A stretch of 64,000 nucleotides of DNA from an uncultured Christensenella sp. (GCA_910578545.1 CAJTPT010000003.1:186001-250000), one strand, 5' to 3'; positions 24,608 through 34,501 are shown, numbered from the stretch's first letter. Translations and numbers: made by a program. Notes: generated from the letters alone by a model not told the origin.

Positions 24608-25834
24608 GTGGCTGACTACGGTTTAATCGGGGAAAAGCTTGGGCACAGTTTTTCCGCCGCCATTCATAAAGAATTCGGCTACGACTACGAGCTGAAGGAA
24701 TTGTCGCAACAAAAGCTTGCCGACTTTATGCAGCGTCCGCCGTACTCTGGGTTTAACGTTACAATTCCGTATAAGCAAACGGTCATGCGGTACCTGGACG
24801 AAATCCACCCCGTCGCGGCCGAGATAGGCGCGGTAAATACCGTGGTGGTCAAAAACGGCAAACGCTACGGGTTTAATACCGATTTCGCAGGAATGAAATT
24901 TGCGCTCGACGCGTACGGAATTCGCCCCGAGGGTAAGGACGTTTTGATTTTGGGCACTGGCGGAACGGCGCATACCGCGCATGCTCTTATTAAGTCGCTT
25001 AAAGCAAAACGTATTCGCACAGTCAGTCGAACGGGCGAGCTTAATTACGGCAATTTGTCGGTCGAGGGAAAGGACGTAGAAATTATCATCAACACCACAC
25101 CGGTCGGAATGTACCCCGACAACGACGGTTGCCCTGTGGACTTAGATTGGTTTCCGCGCCTGCGAGGTGTATTCGACGCGGTATACAATCCCTTGACAAC
25201 TCGTCTTGTTGCGCGCGCAAAAGCGCGAGGGATTGCCGCCGGTAACGGGCTTATTATGTTGGTTGCGCAGGCGAAATTTGCCAGAGATTTATTTTTGAAC
25301 ATCCCTTGCGACAATTCGGTTATTTATGACGTTCTTAGAAAAATAGAACGCGAAAAGCAAAATATAGTATTGGTCGGAATGTCGGGTTGCGGTAAAACCA
25401 CGATAGGCAAACTGCTTGCCGATCGCTTGAATAAAACTTTTGTCGATACCGATGAAGAACTGATAAAAGTTTTTCGTAAATCTATTCCGCAAGTCTTCGA
25501 AGACGACGGTGAGCAAGCGTTTCGCGCCGCTGAGCGAAAAGTTGCGGAAGCTTTATCAAAACGAAACGGACTGGTCATCGCCACGGGCGGCGGTGCGCCG
25601 TTATCGGAAATCAGTCGTGAACGCTTAAAGCAAAACGCCGTGACTGTGTATCTCACCCGCAACGTGCAGTCTTTGGACAGAACGGGCAGACCTCTTGCAA
25701 CAAGCGAGGAACAGGTAAAGCAAATGCTGGCGGTACGCGACCCAATTTATCGCAAGACTGCTGACTTTGCAGTAAACAACGACGGCGCCCCGCAAGAGGC
25801 GGTGGATAAAATTTTAGAGGAGTTAAAAATATGA
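24608..25834 (+). CDS. aroE-aroK: Fused shikimate dehydrogenase - shikimate kinase
   Basis: A 408-residue fusion starting with GTG. Residues 1 to about 245 are AroE: YGLIGEKLGHSFSAAIH, a FNVTIPYKQTVM lysine motif, GAVNTVV, an NADP-binding LGTGGTAHTA and GNGLIMLVAQAKFA. Residues about 252-408 are AroK, with P-loop GMSGCGKTTIG, a DTDEELI acidic pair and ATGGGAPLSE. It reduces 3-dehydroshikimate and phosphorylates shikimate, two consecutive steps apart from release of the intermediate. No stop or obvious linker separates the domains. The stop overlaps the start of aroQ by four bases. Confidence 0.94.
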   Translation: MADYGLIGEKLGHSFSAAIHKEFGYDYELKELSQQKLADFMQRPPYSGFNVTIPYKQTVMRYLDEIHPVAAEIGAVNTVVVKNGKRYGFNTDFAGMKFALDAYGIRPEGKDVLILGTGGTAHTAHALIKSLKAKRIRTVSRTGELNYGNLSVEGKDVEIIINTTPVGMYPDNDGCPVDLDWFPRLRGVFDAVYNPLTTRLVARAKARGIAAGNGLIMLVAQAKFARDLFLNIPCDNSVIYDVLRKIEREKQNIVLVGMSGCGKTTIGKLLADRLNKTFVDTDEELIKVFRKSIPQVFEDDGEQAFRAAERKVAEALSKRNGLVIATGGGAPLSEISRERLKQNAVTVYLTRNVQSLDRTGRPLATSEEQVKQMLAVRDPIYRKTADFAVNNDGAPQEAVDKILEELKI

Positions 25835-26262
25835 AAGTATTGGTTTTGAACGGTCCCAATCTCAATATGCTCGGTATTAGGGAACCCGAACTTTACGGAA
25901 AGGGAACATATAACGACTTAGTGAACTTTATCCGCTATGCGGCAAGGGAACTCGATTTGAACGTGGAAGTCTTTCAATCCAATTCGGAAGGGGAGTTGGT
26001 GACGGCTATTCAAAACGCCCTTGGCAAGTTCGACGGTATCGTCATAAACGCCGCCGCATATACGCATACTTCTGTGGCGATTTTGGACGCATTAAAAGCG
26101 GTGGGCTTACCGACGGCGGAAGTACACTTGACAGACATTCACAGCCGCGAGCCATTCCGTCAACTTTCCTACGTCGGAATGTATGCCCGAAAAACGGTAT
26201 GCGGTAAAGGCTTCGACGGCTACCGCGAGTGTTTGATTTGGCTAAAAGAAACGATAAAATAA
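25831..26262 (+). CDS. aroQ: Type II 3-dehydroquinate dehydratase
   Basis: 143 residues, normal for the small type II dehydroquinase that forms dodecamers. It removes water from 3-dehydroquinate. Motifs are LNGPNLNMLGIREPELYG (with the active-site Tyr), FQSNSEGELVTAIQ, INAAAYTHTSVAI and VHLTDIHSREPFR. The ATG overlaps the previous stop (ATGA). It is the last gene of the operon; a terminator follows at 26306. Its presence shows that the pathway was meant to run through 3-dehydroquinate, although aroB next to it is truncated. Confidence 0.97.
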   Translation: MKVLVLNGPNLNMLGIREPELYGKGTYNDLVNFIRYAARELDLNVEVFQSNSEGELVTAIQNALGKFDGIVINAAAYTHTSVAILDALKAVGLPTAEVHLTDIHSREPFRQLSYVGMYARKTVCGKGFDGYRECLIWLKETIK

Positions 26263-26305
26263 CGTTCTCGCACACCACAAAAGTAAACGTTCCGCAATAA
26301 AAAGC

Positions 26306-26338
26306 CGACTGCCCAATAAAATAAGCGGTCGTTTTTTT
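26306..26338 (+). terminator. Rho-independent terminator of the aro-phe operon
   Basis: CGACTGC (26306-26312) pairs with GCGGTCG (26325-26331, one G-T pair) and is followed by TTTTTTT. The 5' arm GCCGACTGCCCAA is the same as in the terminator that precedes the operon. Confidence 0.88.
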
Positions 26339-26423
26339 ATTGTCATGTTTGTAAAGCGCGGTAAGTATGTCCGCTCGGTTTACCGTCATTTATGCCGATT
26401 TCCCTAAAAATTTCTTTAAAATA

Positions 26424-26443
26424 TTTTGGAAACGTTTCCAAAA
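26424..26443. promoter_or_regulatory. LacI-family operator upstream of the fructan operon
   Basis: A perfect 20-bp palindrome with core TGGAAACGTTTCCA, centred on CG as LacI/ScrR/CcpA-type sites are. It ends four bases before the -35 box. The LacI-type regulator at 31159 in the same operon is the obvious candidate; CcpA would be the other. Confidence 0.8.
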
Positions 26444-26447
26444 ATAC

Positions 26448-26475
26448 TTGACAATTGCGAAATATGGCGTATAAT
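26448..26475 (+). promoter_or_regulatory. Promoter of the fructan operon
   Basis: TTGACA (26448-26453), a 16-base spacer and TATAAT (26470-26475). The leader to the fructokinase ATG is about 110 bases. Confidence 0.8.
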
Positions 26476-26593
26476 ATATGTAAATCATAGCGATTATATG
26501 GAAAATTCGGATAATGATGAGACGTTTTTGTCTAACGGGTTAATCGTATTGCGGGTGTAATCGTTTTGCTTGCGAGCCGAAGGAGGCATTTAC

Positions 26594-27502
26594 ATGATAT
26601 TATGCATCGGTGAGATACTTGCGGATATGATAGGCGTCAGAGGCGACGACGGCTGTGTTTGTTACGAGCGCAAAGCCGGCGGCGCGCCGTTTAACGTGGC
26701 GTGCGCAGCCAAGAGGTTCGGCGCGACGGTTGGATTTTACGGTTGCGTGGGCGACGATATCATAGGCGATTATCTTATCGGCTTTGCCGCGGCGAGGCAA
26801 TTCGACGCGGGGCGGATAGAGCGATCGAAGATCGGAAACACAACGCTTGCTTTTGTCGAGCTTGACGGTAACGGCGAGCGATCGTTCTGTTTTTACAGGA
26901 AAAACACAGCCGACCCGCAACTTCCGGTTTTGACTGATGCGGAGCTCGGCGCGGCGGACATTGTACATATAGGGTCGCTGATGCTGTCGGAGAAAAGCGG
27001 TGCGGAATACGCGCGGGCAACGGCGGATCGGGCGCATAAATCGGGCAAGAAAGTCAGTTTCGATGTAAACTTCCGCTCGGATATCTTCAAGGATACGGCG
27101 AGCGCCGTCGCTACATACAAGTCAGTTATAGAAAAAGCGGACATAGTCAAATTTTCGGATACCGAAGTCGAGTTATTTTCGTCGGCATACGTCGACGGGC
27201 TGCGCGACAAACTTGTGTGTATAACGCTTGGAGAAAACGGCAGCGAGTGGCGGTACCGCGGGCGCAAAAACGTCGTGCCGACGGTAAAAGTCAAGCCTGT
27301 CGACACCACGGGCGCGGGAGACTCGTTCTATGCGGGCGTGCTTACGCGGCTTGACGGAGTGAGTGGAGAGTATACGGACGAGTTACTCGACGGCGCGCTT
27401 ATTTTCGGAAACGTCTGCGGCGCACTTAATACGCTCGGGCGGGGCGCCATTGACGCTTTGCCGGACAGAAAGACGGTCGAACGGACTGTCGCAACTATAT
27501 AA
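26594..27502 (+). CDS. PfkB-family carbohydrate kinase, probable fructokinase
   Basis: The ATG at 26594 is chosen because AGGAGG is at 26581-26586, giving 302 residues. It belongs to the ribokinase/PfkB fold: CIGEILADM at the start, GGAPFNVACAAKRFGA (sugar-site motif), VDTTGAGDSFYAG with catalytic Asp243, and FDVNFRSDIF. The neighbours hydrolyse fructans and sucrose, so it most likely phosphorylates released fructose to fructose 6-phosphate in the cytoplasm. It is the first gene after the LacI operator. The next gene begins 16 bases downstream. Confidence 0.9.
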   Translation: MILCIGEILADMIGVRGDDGCVCYERKAGGAPFNVACAAKRFGATVGFYGCVGDDIIGDYLIGFAAARQFDAGRIERSKIGNTTLAFVELDGNGERSFCFYRKNTADPQLPVLTDAELGAADIVHIGSLMLSEKSGAEYARATADRAHKSGKKVSFDVNFRSDIFKDTASAVATYKSVIEKADIVKFSDTEVELFSSAYVDGLRDKLVCITLGENGSEWRYRGRKNVVPTVKVKPVDTTGAGDSFYAGVLTRLDGVSGEYTDELLDGALIFGNVCGALNTLGRGAIDALPDRKTVERTVATI

Positions 27503-27518
27503 ATGCTGTGAGGGGAAA

Positions 27519-30500
27519 ATGAGAGATCGTTACATAAAATCAAAGGGCGTGTTTTGGGGCGCGGTTGCGGTAATATCCGTTATTCTTTGTGCCGTTATTT
27601 TGGCTGTCACGCCCGGTGCGGGATCGAACGCACGCGGCGAGACGATAAAAAACGAGGGCGACGGTTTTGTTCTTACCGAGACCGAGTACGATAAGACGGA
27701 AAGATTCGTGTACACGGCGACCGTTAGATTTGTGAGCGGCAAAGCGGCGGGACTTGTGTTCGGTGCGCTTGACGGAGAACGGTATTGGGTATTCAACGTG
27801 GACCGCGACGCCAACAAAGTCAAACTTTTGTACTTCGCATCCAACGGCAACGGCATAGGGGCTACGGAGCTTATTGCCGATTATTTTATCGGCAACGATA
27901 AAATGACGGAAAGCGAAAAACAACTTGTTGAACCGAAAGTCAAAAACATCGACAAGGTTCAGCTTAAAGTGGTGATTTCGCCTGAGGACGACGGGGTTAT
28001 TGCAGAATTTTACGCAGACAATATTCGCAGGTTCGGCACGGACAACGTAATAAAGCTCGACGAGCTCGAGAGGCTGCCTAACGGCGTGAGCTATGAGGGC
28101 GGCAAGCTCGGATACAACTGTTATGCGTCCGAAGTTGCGTTCGAGGACGTTTACACGGGCGCGAGCGATTACTCATACTACACGGAGCTTTACCGTCAGC
28201 AATATCATTTTTCGCAATACGCGCATTGGAACAACGATCCCAACGGGCTTGTTTATTACGACGGATGGTATCATTTATATTATCAGCATCACCCGTTCAG
28301 CAACTTTTGGAGCGACATGTATTGGGGGCACGCACGCAGTCGCGATTTGCTGCATTGGGAGCATTTGCCCATATGTCTTTTCCCCGACAGAGATTTCGGC
28401 GAGGGCGACGGATTTATGTGGTCGGGTAGCGCCATGGTATACAGAAAGGGCATGAGCGACGCGATCGACGCACTCGATTGGTATCCGGCAGGCGGCGGTA
28501 CGGGACTTATCGCGTTCTATACGCGTGACGGCGGCAGGCAGGATCAAATGATAATGTCAAGCGATGACGGCGGTATGACTTGGACAAAGCGGAAGTTGAT
28601 CCCGCAGTCACTCGCCACGGGCGACATCGGAAAAACCGACTGCCGCGATCCCAAAGTTTTCCCCGTACAACGCGACGGCAGCAATAAAGTCACGATGTGG
28701 GGCATGGCGCTCACAGGCATGAAATCGTTTGACGTATGGTTTTTGAAGTCGAGCGATCTTTATAATTGGCAAAACGCCGGCGGCTTTAAGGTCGACGGCG
28801 CAAAAGTCGAATGTCCCGACGTTGTAACGCTCACCGCCGACGACGGAACTGCTCGCAACGTTATGACGTTTACCGGCAGGACGTATATGGTCGGGGAGAT
28901 CGATTACGACGAAACGTCCGGAAACATTATATATAAAGTAAACGGTACTGATGTGAACGGTATCGACGGTTTGCCGCTTGTCAATATGGACAACGGCCCC
29001 GATTCCTACGCGACGCAAACGTTCTACATTGACGACCCGAAAAGCGAATATTACGGCCAAACGGTTTCGCTGAGCTGGTTCAGCGGTGTGCCGGGCGCGG
29101 CGGCTTCGATCGAAAGCGGATCGCTCGCTGCCGCTCGCAAGACGTGGAACGGCGGCGGCATGACAATACCCGTGGAATGGGGACTTAAAGCGTCGGGCAA
29201 CGGTTACGTCCTGACTCAAACGCCGATAACTGTAACGTCTGCCGAATTCGGCAAGCTCAAAACGGAGATGTACTCCGGCGAAGGCGTGAAGATAGACGAA
29301 AACAGTGAAAACGTTCTGTCGGACGTGAACAGTCACTGCATAGAAATTGCCGCGACAGTCGAAAATCCCGAGGGAGCGCCTGTAGCGATCCGCATCAACG
29401 TCGGTCAAGACGAATACACGGAGATCGGCTGGAACAAAGACGACGGGTATTACGTCGACCGTAGCAATACGGCGAATGCTGGGATTTCCATGAATAATTA
29501 CGCCGTAAAATATTCGTCGGGCATAGTGGGCGCGACGAACAAACAGAGCTTTTACATTCTTTCGGACAACGGCGGCGTCGAAGCGTTTTGCGACGGGTTT
29601 TCGGTACCGTTCTACGTATTGACGTTTGCGTCGCCTTATTCCGTAGGCGCGCAATTCGCGGCTGGCGGATCGGTCACGGCGGACATTACTGTCAGCGGCA
29701 TATCATCCGTATGGAACGCGGGCGGCACGGGCGACGAAACCATACTGTACCTCGATACGGACAGTATCGAGCTTGACAGAACGCTTACACCGAGCAAAGA
29801 GGTCACGGCGTTTTCGACGTCGGGCGCGGAAATAGCGTGGAGCGTAGTCAGCGGCGACGACATCGTAAAAGCGGAAAAGACGTTGACAGGCGCCAAGATA
29901 AGCGCGATAGGCACGGGATCTGCGGTGATCGCGGTAACTTCGGGCAACGCCGAAAAGCGCATAAACGTAAAAGTCGTGCACGGCACGGCGGACAGCGATA
30001 TAGAATTCGTTTCTAGCGGAATAGCGTCAGGCGATTGGTATGTAACCGACGACGGAATAACGGGCGTGCAGGCTGCGGGCGACGGGTTTATCCTTTCTTC
30101 GGAACGCGGCGACGATTTTGTTTACGTGGCGCGCGTCGGATTTACCGGCGCTGCGGCGGCAGTCGTGTTCCGCGCCGATGCGGATATGTCCGATTACTTA
30201 ATCGCAAATTACGACAACAACGGAAAGGTCGTCAAGCTGTGGTCGCCGCGCGGCGAGATAGCGCGCGCCGATGCGGACTTGGATCCGTCCGACGTGGTGT
30301 TTAAGATAACGGCGCAAGGCAAGCACGTCAAAGTAGATGTCAACAACAGAACTTTTATAGACGTAATGCTCTCGGACGGCGAGCCGACCGACGGTTTATT
30401 CGGGCTTAACGTATGTGCGGGACGCGCCGCGTTCGGGACGGTCGCGCTTGTTTTGAGCGAGTATTCATATTCGGATAACGGCGCGCTTACGGTGCGCGGC

Positions 30501-31175
30501 GAGATCGCTCAGACAATAACGGCGCTGTACAACGCGACGCTCGGCAATATCGAGGTCGCGCGCGAGCTGTACACGGTGAACGGCAGAACGCTGACGCTTT
30601 CCCGTGAGTATTTTGTATCGCTCGATAAAGTAGGTACATATTCGTTCAAAGCGGTCGGCGAACGTACTTCTTTCATGTTTGACGTAAAAGTCACGTCGCT
30701 GCCCAAGGTTTCGCCTGCCGATATGACGTTGGAGTACGGCAGTAATGCGGTTGTTTATATCGGCGGAGCGAGCGTGCAAACGGTGACGCTTAACGGAAAG
30801 ACGCTCGACGCCGACGGTTACTATGTAAGGAACGGAATGCTCACCGTGCTTGCGTCCGGTTTGGTTGCCGGCGACAACACGCTTGCGGTATCCGATCTGT
30901 TCGAGATAACGATCACGGTCAAAGCCGCGCACGAAACGACTGTCCGCGTGCCCGTAAAAGAATCTAACGGCGCGTCGTACACGGGAATCGTCGTGGGCGT
31001 TACCGTGGCCGCGGTTGCGGTTGTTGCGGCGGGCGTAGCGGTGTTGTTGATCTTACTTAACAAAAAGAAACACATATTCGGAAAAGGAAAGGGCAAAGCG
31101 CCCGACGAAGAAAATGTTGTAGATGAAGAAAACGTAGCGAAAACAGAGGATACCGAAAATGGCGGCAACAATTAG
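27519..31175 (+). CDS. Membrane-anchored extracellular GH32 fructan hydrolase with extra sandwich and Ig-like domains
   Basis: ATG at 27519 behind AGGGG; 1218 residues. An N-terminal hydrophobic signal/anchor (GAVAVISVILCAVILAV) is followed by a beta-sandwich (about 40-220). The GH32 propeller starts near 225 with WNNDPNGLVYYDG, nucleophile Asp240; the RDP motif has Asp377 and the acid/base Glu431 is in VECPDV. A GH32 C-terminal sandwich follows, then Ig-like repeats and a second sandwich (about 830-1000). A membrane helix near 1160-1185 (VGVTVAAVAVVAAGVAVLLIL) is followed by a basic tail. It should act outside the cell on levan or inulin. The last 17 bases overlap the LacI gene. Confidence 0.9.
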   Translation: MRDRYIKSKGVFWGAVAVISVILCAVILAVTPGAGSNARGETIKNEGDGFVLTETEYDKTERFVYTATVRFVSGKAAGLVFGALDGERYWVFNVDRDANKVKLLYFASNGNGIGATELIADYFIGNDKMTESEKQLVEPKVKNIDKVQLKVVISPEDDGVIAEFYADNIRRFGTDNVIKLDELERLPNGVSYEGGKLGYNCYASEVAFEDVYTGASDYSYYTELYRQQYHFSQYAHWNNDPNGLVYYDGWYHLYYQHHPFSNFWSDMYWGHARSRDLLHWEHLPICLFPDRDFGEGDGFMWSGSAMVYRKGMSDAIDALDWYPAGGGTGLIAFYTRDGGRQDQMIMSSDDGGMTWTKRKLIPQSLATGDIGKTDCRDPKVFPVQRDGSNKVTMWGMALTGMKSFDVWFLKSSDLYNWQNAGGFKVDGAKVECPDVVTLTADDGTARNVMTFTGRTYMVGEIDYDETSGNIIYKVNGTDVNGIDGLPLVNMDNGPDSYATQTFYIDDPKSEYYGQTVSLSWFSGVPGAAASIESGSLAAARKTWNGGGMTIPVEWGLKASGNGYVLTQTPITVTSAEFGKLKTEMYSGEGVKIDENSENVLSDVNSHCIEIAATVENPEGAPVAIRINVGQDEYTEIGWNKDDGYYVDRSNTANAGISMNNYAVKYSSGIVGATNKQSFYILSDNGGVEAFCDGFSVPFYVLTFASPYSVGAQFAAGGSVTADITVSGISSVWNAGGTGDETILYLDTDSIELDRTLTPSKEVTAFSTSGAEIAWSVVSGDDIVKAEKTLTGAKISAIGTGSAVIAVTSGNAEKRINVKVVHGTADSDIEFVSSGIASGDWYVTDDGITGVQAAGDGFILSSERGDDFVYVARVGFTGAAAAVVFRADADMSDYLIANYDNNGKVVKLWSPRGEIARADADLDPSDVVFKITAQGKHVKVDVNNRTFIDVMLSDGEPTDGLFGLNVCAGRAAFGTVALVLSEYSYSDNGALTVRGEIAQTITALYNATLGNIEVARELYTVNGRTLTLSREYFVSLDKVGTYSFKAVGERTSFMFDVKVTSLPKVSPADMTLEYGSNAVVYIGGASVQTVTLNGKTLDADGYYVRNGMLTVLASGLVAGDNTLAVSDLFEITITVKAAHETTVRVPVKESNGASYTGIVVGVTVAAVAVVAAGVAVLLILLNKKKHIFGKGKGKAPDEENVVDEENVAKTEDTENGGNN

Positions 31176-32130
31176 AGACGTTGCGCTCGCGGCAGGCGTG
31201 GGCGTGGGAACAGTATCGCGGGTGATAAACGACGAAAAGTCGGTCAGTCCCAAAACGCGCGAGCGTGTGTTCAAGGTCATGCGCGACCTCAAATTTTCGC
31301 CGAACATCATGGCCGCGCGGCTTAAAAGGAACGAAACGCGGTGCATGGCGCTGCTTGTGCCTGTAATCAATCATCCGTTTTTCGCTAAGTTTGCTTACTA
31401 TGTGGAGGACGAGGCGGATAAGTTCGGATATTCGGTTATACTTGTTTCGTCGCAACAACGCGTTCAAAAGGAATCGGACATTATTGGCAGGATCCACAGC
31501 CGCGAGGTGGACGGAGCGGTTTTCGTAACTCACTTCGCGCACGACGAGCAAGAGCTTTTGGATTGCCCCATAGTGTCGATCGACAGACCGCTCGGTGCGG
31601 ATATTCCGTACGTCACCTCGGACAACTACGAAGCGACGAAACGCGCGGTGGAATATTTGATAGAAAAAGGTTGTAAGAATATCGGATATATAGGATCCAA
31701 ACCGCTTGTCGATTCCGAAGTCATGGAACGCGCTCGCGCATACAGAGACGTAATGAACGACAGGGGAATGCCGGTGCGCGAAATAAACGAGATAATAATG
31801 CACGGCGACGAGCGCGCGGTCGTGGACAGATTTCTGAAAGAGTTCGACGGTATAGACGGCGTGTTCGCTTCGGGCTATTCCATGGCTCAGGCACTGTATG
31901 CGGCATTGGCGGAATCGGGCAAGCGCGTGCCCGACGACATGCAGATAATATCGTACGACGGCACGTTCGGGCAGTGGAACGGAAACGGGATCACGTGTAT
32001 AGAACAGCCGATAGAGGAAATGGCGCGCGAGGTGGTGCGCCTGCTCATAAAGAAGATACACGGCGAGGACACCGAGCTTCGAACCGAACTCAAAACGACG
32101 TTCGTGCTTGGCATGTCTACAAAAAAGTAA
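31159..32130 (+). CDS. LacI-family transcriptional regulator of the fructan locus
   Basis: 323 residues. The N-terminal helix-turn-helix (TIRDVALAAGVGVGTVSRVIN) and hinge (SPNIMAARLK) are typical, followed by a periplasmic-binding-like sensor domain with GAVFVTHFA, GCKNIGYIGSK and DDMQIISYDGT. It probably binds a fructose-derived sugar and represses from the palindrome at 26424. The start lies inside the end of the GH32 gene, so the two are translationally coupled and the regulator is made with its own targets. Confidence 0.93.
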   Translation: MAATIRDVALAAGVGVGTVSRVINDEKSVSPKTRERVFKVMRDLKFSPNIMAARLKRNETRCMALLVPVINHPFFAKFAYYVEDEADKFGYSVILVSSQQRVQKESDIIGRIHSREVDGAVFVTHFAHDEQELLDCPIVSIDRPLGADIPYVTSDNYEATKRAVEYLIEKGCKNIGYIGSKPLVDSEVMERARAYRDVMNDRGMPVREINEIIMHGDERAVVDRFLKEFDGIDGVFASGYSMAQALYAALAESGKRVPDDMQIISYDGTFGQWNGNGITCIEQPIEEMAREVVRLLIKKIHGEDTELRTELKTTFVLGMSTKK

Positions 32131-32161
32131 TCAACTCGGCAAAGCCGAAAAGGAGATAATC

Positions 32162-33481
32162 ATGAAAAAGAAGATCAAAAGTATTTTGGCGGCGGCTTTG
32201 TCCGCAGTGTTTGTGTGCGGCGCTTTGGCGGCGTGCGGCGGGAATGCAGAGAGCGACGCAGGCGAGGTCGACGAGACTGGCAACACGATAGTAAAGATCA
32301 TGTTCCACGTCGATTCCAAGTCTGCCGAGGGCGTTGCATACAAAAAGCGTATCGACGCGTTTAACAGAGCGTATGCGGACAAGAAGATCAAAGCGAACGC
32401 TTCGTATGTAGCGCGTAGCACAGGCGCTTCCAACTACGAGACCGATCTTACAAACAAAAAGACCGAGGGCACGCTTGCCGATATAATCACGTTTGACGCA
32501 CCCAACTGCGCGGCGTATGCCAACTCCGACATTTTGTACGATATAAGCGATATCGTTCCCGCGGAAACGCAAAACGATTTTATTTCGCTCAATAAGTACG
32601 ACGGCAAGCTGTACGGATTGCCTATACAGGAATCGAGCGCGGGATTTTATTACAACAAAAAGATATTCCGCGAAGCGGGCGTAGACGTGTCCGGCTACAC
32701 CGTGGAGAATCCGTGGACTTTCGAAGAGTTCAGAGATACGTGCGAAAGAATAAAGAACTACTGCTCCGTCGCCGCCGTAGACATGCGTCTTGACGCGAAC
32801 AAGGACGAAACGGCGCCGTATCTGCTTTATCCGCTCATCTATGCCGCCGGCGGAAGTTTTGCTTCCGAAGACGGGTTCACGGCTAAAGGATATTTCGATT
32901 CCGACAAATCTTATGACGGTTTCAACTTTATAAAAGGTCTTTTGGACAGTAAATACACATCCAACGCGATCGGCGCGACAGACTTTTTCACCGGCAAGGT
33001 CGGCATGTACCTTTCTTCGGGCTGGACCATACCAGATATAGAAAACGACTACAAAGCGACGTTCGCGAGCCGTGACGATTGGGGGATCTTGCCGTACCCG
33101 ATGGGCGAAGCAAAGGCGAGCGCGACGGGCAGCTGGTGCTTCGGCATAACCGACAACCACCACCCCGACAAGTCTGCGGCAAAAGAACTGTTGCTGTGGA
33201 TGACCACGCCCGAGAGCGCAAAAGAGATAACGGACGCGACGGGCATGATACCGGCGCGCAGGTCGGTGCAGACCGATTACGAAAAGGGCTCGCCCGAGGA
33301 CGTCTTGATGTCGCAACTCAAGACCACGGGAAAAGCGCGTCCCTCGACGATAGCTTATCCAAAATTCTCGTCGGCATTCAACCTCGTAATAGGCGGTATC
33401 AAAAACGGCACCGATCTAAGATCCTTGCTCAGCACAAACGCGAACGAGCTTCAAACCGAGATGAACAAACATAAAAAATAA
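32162..33481 (+). CDS. Carbohydrate ABC transporter substrate-binding lipoprotein
   Basis: The ATG at 32162 follows AAGGAGA; 439 residues. A lipoprotein signal ends in LAACGG. The rest is a CUT1-type solute-binding protein of the extracellular family 1 type: KIMFHVDSKSAEGVAYKKRI, LADIITFDAPNCAAYANS, YDGKLYGLPIQESSAGFYYNKKIF, and LSSGWTIPDIE. In this setting it should bind fructo-oligosaccharides released by the two surface GH32 enzymes. It is followed by two permease genes but no ATPase gene. Confidence 0.93.
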   Translation: MKKKIKSILAAALSAVFVCGALAACGGNAESDAGEVDETGNTIVKIMFHVDSKSAEGVAYKKRIDAFNRAYADKKIKANASYVARSTGASNYETDLTNKKTEGTLADIITFDAPNCAAYANSDILYDISDIVPAETQNDFISLNKYDGKLYGLPIQESSAGFYYNKKIFREAGVDVSGYTVENPWTFEEFRDTCERIKNYCSVAAVDMRLDANKDETAPYLLYPLIYAAGGSFASEDGFTAKGYFDSDKSYDGFNFIKGLLDSKYTSNAIGATDFFTGKVGMYLSSGWTIPDIENDYKATFASRDDWGILPYPMGEAKASATGSWCFGITDNHHPDKSAAKELLLWMTTPESAKEITDATGMIPARRSVQTDYEKGSPEDVLMSQLKTTGKARPSTIAYPKFSSAFNLVIGGIKNGTDLRSLLSTNANELQTEMNKHKK

Positions 33482-33525
33482 ACCGCACACCAAAAAAACT
33501 CCTCAACTTCCGCGGAGGGAAAGTT

Positions 33526-34500
33526 ATGTGGAAAAGTACATTTATAATATTGGCGGTGTTTGCGGCGGCGCTGTTTGCGATTATAGTCTGGGATGTGTTC
33601 AAAGGCAGACGAAAAAAAACGCGGTATCGCTTGCGTTCGTCCGTCACGTCGTATTTGATGTTGCTGCCTGCGGCGCTGCTTGCTTTCTTGTTTATAATGC
33701 TGCCGATCCTGTACTCGCTCGGTTACGCGTTTACAGACTACTATCTGCTTAAGCCCGACGACATACATTTTATAGGGTTCGACAATTTCGTAGAGATCTG
33801 GCATGAGCTTGTGTCTAAGGGCACAATATACCACGCAATCTTGAACACGCTGTTCTTCGTTGTGGGCGTAGTGCCGCTGCAGATAGGTCTGGCGCTCGGG
33901 CTTGCGCTGTTTTGCAATCGTAAAAGGCGCGGCGTCAAGATATTCAAGGTATGCTTCTTTGCGCCTGTCGTCATTTCACTCAGCGTCACGTCGTATCTGT
34001 GGTTGCAAATACTGTCGCCCGCGCCGACAGGCTTGCTCAATTCGTTGCTGTCTGTGTTTGGCGCGAAGCCGCACGACTGGCTGGGCGATCCCAAAACCGC
34101 TATGCCGAGTATAATAGTGCTCAGCGCATGGCAGGGCGCGGGATATCAGATGCTCATATTTTCGGCGGGACTGTCCAATGTGCGCGAGGACTTGTACGAA
34201 GCGGCAGCGCTCGACGGCGCGGGAGCGTGGAAGAAGTTTACGTGCGTTACGTGGCCGGGCATACGGTCGTCGTTTGTGTTCGTCATCATCACGGTGTTTA
34301 TCGGCGCGTGCCGAATAATGACTCAGCCGATGTTGATGACGGGCTACCAACTGCATACGGTGACGCTCAGCTATTATATGTACACCAGAGGCTATTCCGA
34401 CCGATGGGTGGGGCTGTCGTCGGCGGTCGCGCTCGTAATGACGATCTTCATAGGCGCGATAACGCTTGTGCAGCGCAGAGTGTTCAGGGAGAAAGCGTAA
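33526..34500 (+). CDS. Carbohydrate ABC transporter permease, MalF type
   Basis: 324 residues with GGAGGG just before the ATG. The first helix (STFIILAVFAAALFAIIVWD) precedes the usual six-helix core starting at SYLMLLPAALLAFLFIMLP. The EAA loop that meets the ATPase is EDLYEAAALDGAGAWKKF. It forms the channel with the next gene, whose ATG is one base after this stop. The extra N-terminal helix is as in other Gram-positive MalF-like permeases. Confidence 0.93.
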   Translation: MWKSTFIILAVFAAALFAIIVWDVFKGRRKKTRYRLRSSVTSYLMLLPAALLAFLFIMLPILYSLGYAFTDYYLLKPDDIHFIGFDNFVEIWHELVSKGTIYHAILNTLFFVVGVVPLQIGLALGLALFCNRKRRGVKIFKVCFFAPVVISLSVTSYLWLQILSPAPTGLLNSLLSVFGAKPHDWLGDPKTAMPSIIVLSAWQGAGYQMLIFSAGLSNVREDLYEAAALDGAGAWKKFTCVTWPGIRSSFVFVIITVFIGACRIMTQPMLMTGYQLHTVTLSYYMYTRGYSDRWVGLSSAVALVMTIFIGAITLVQRRVFREKA

Positions 34501-34501
34501 T

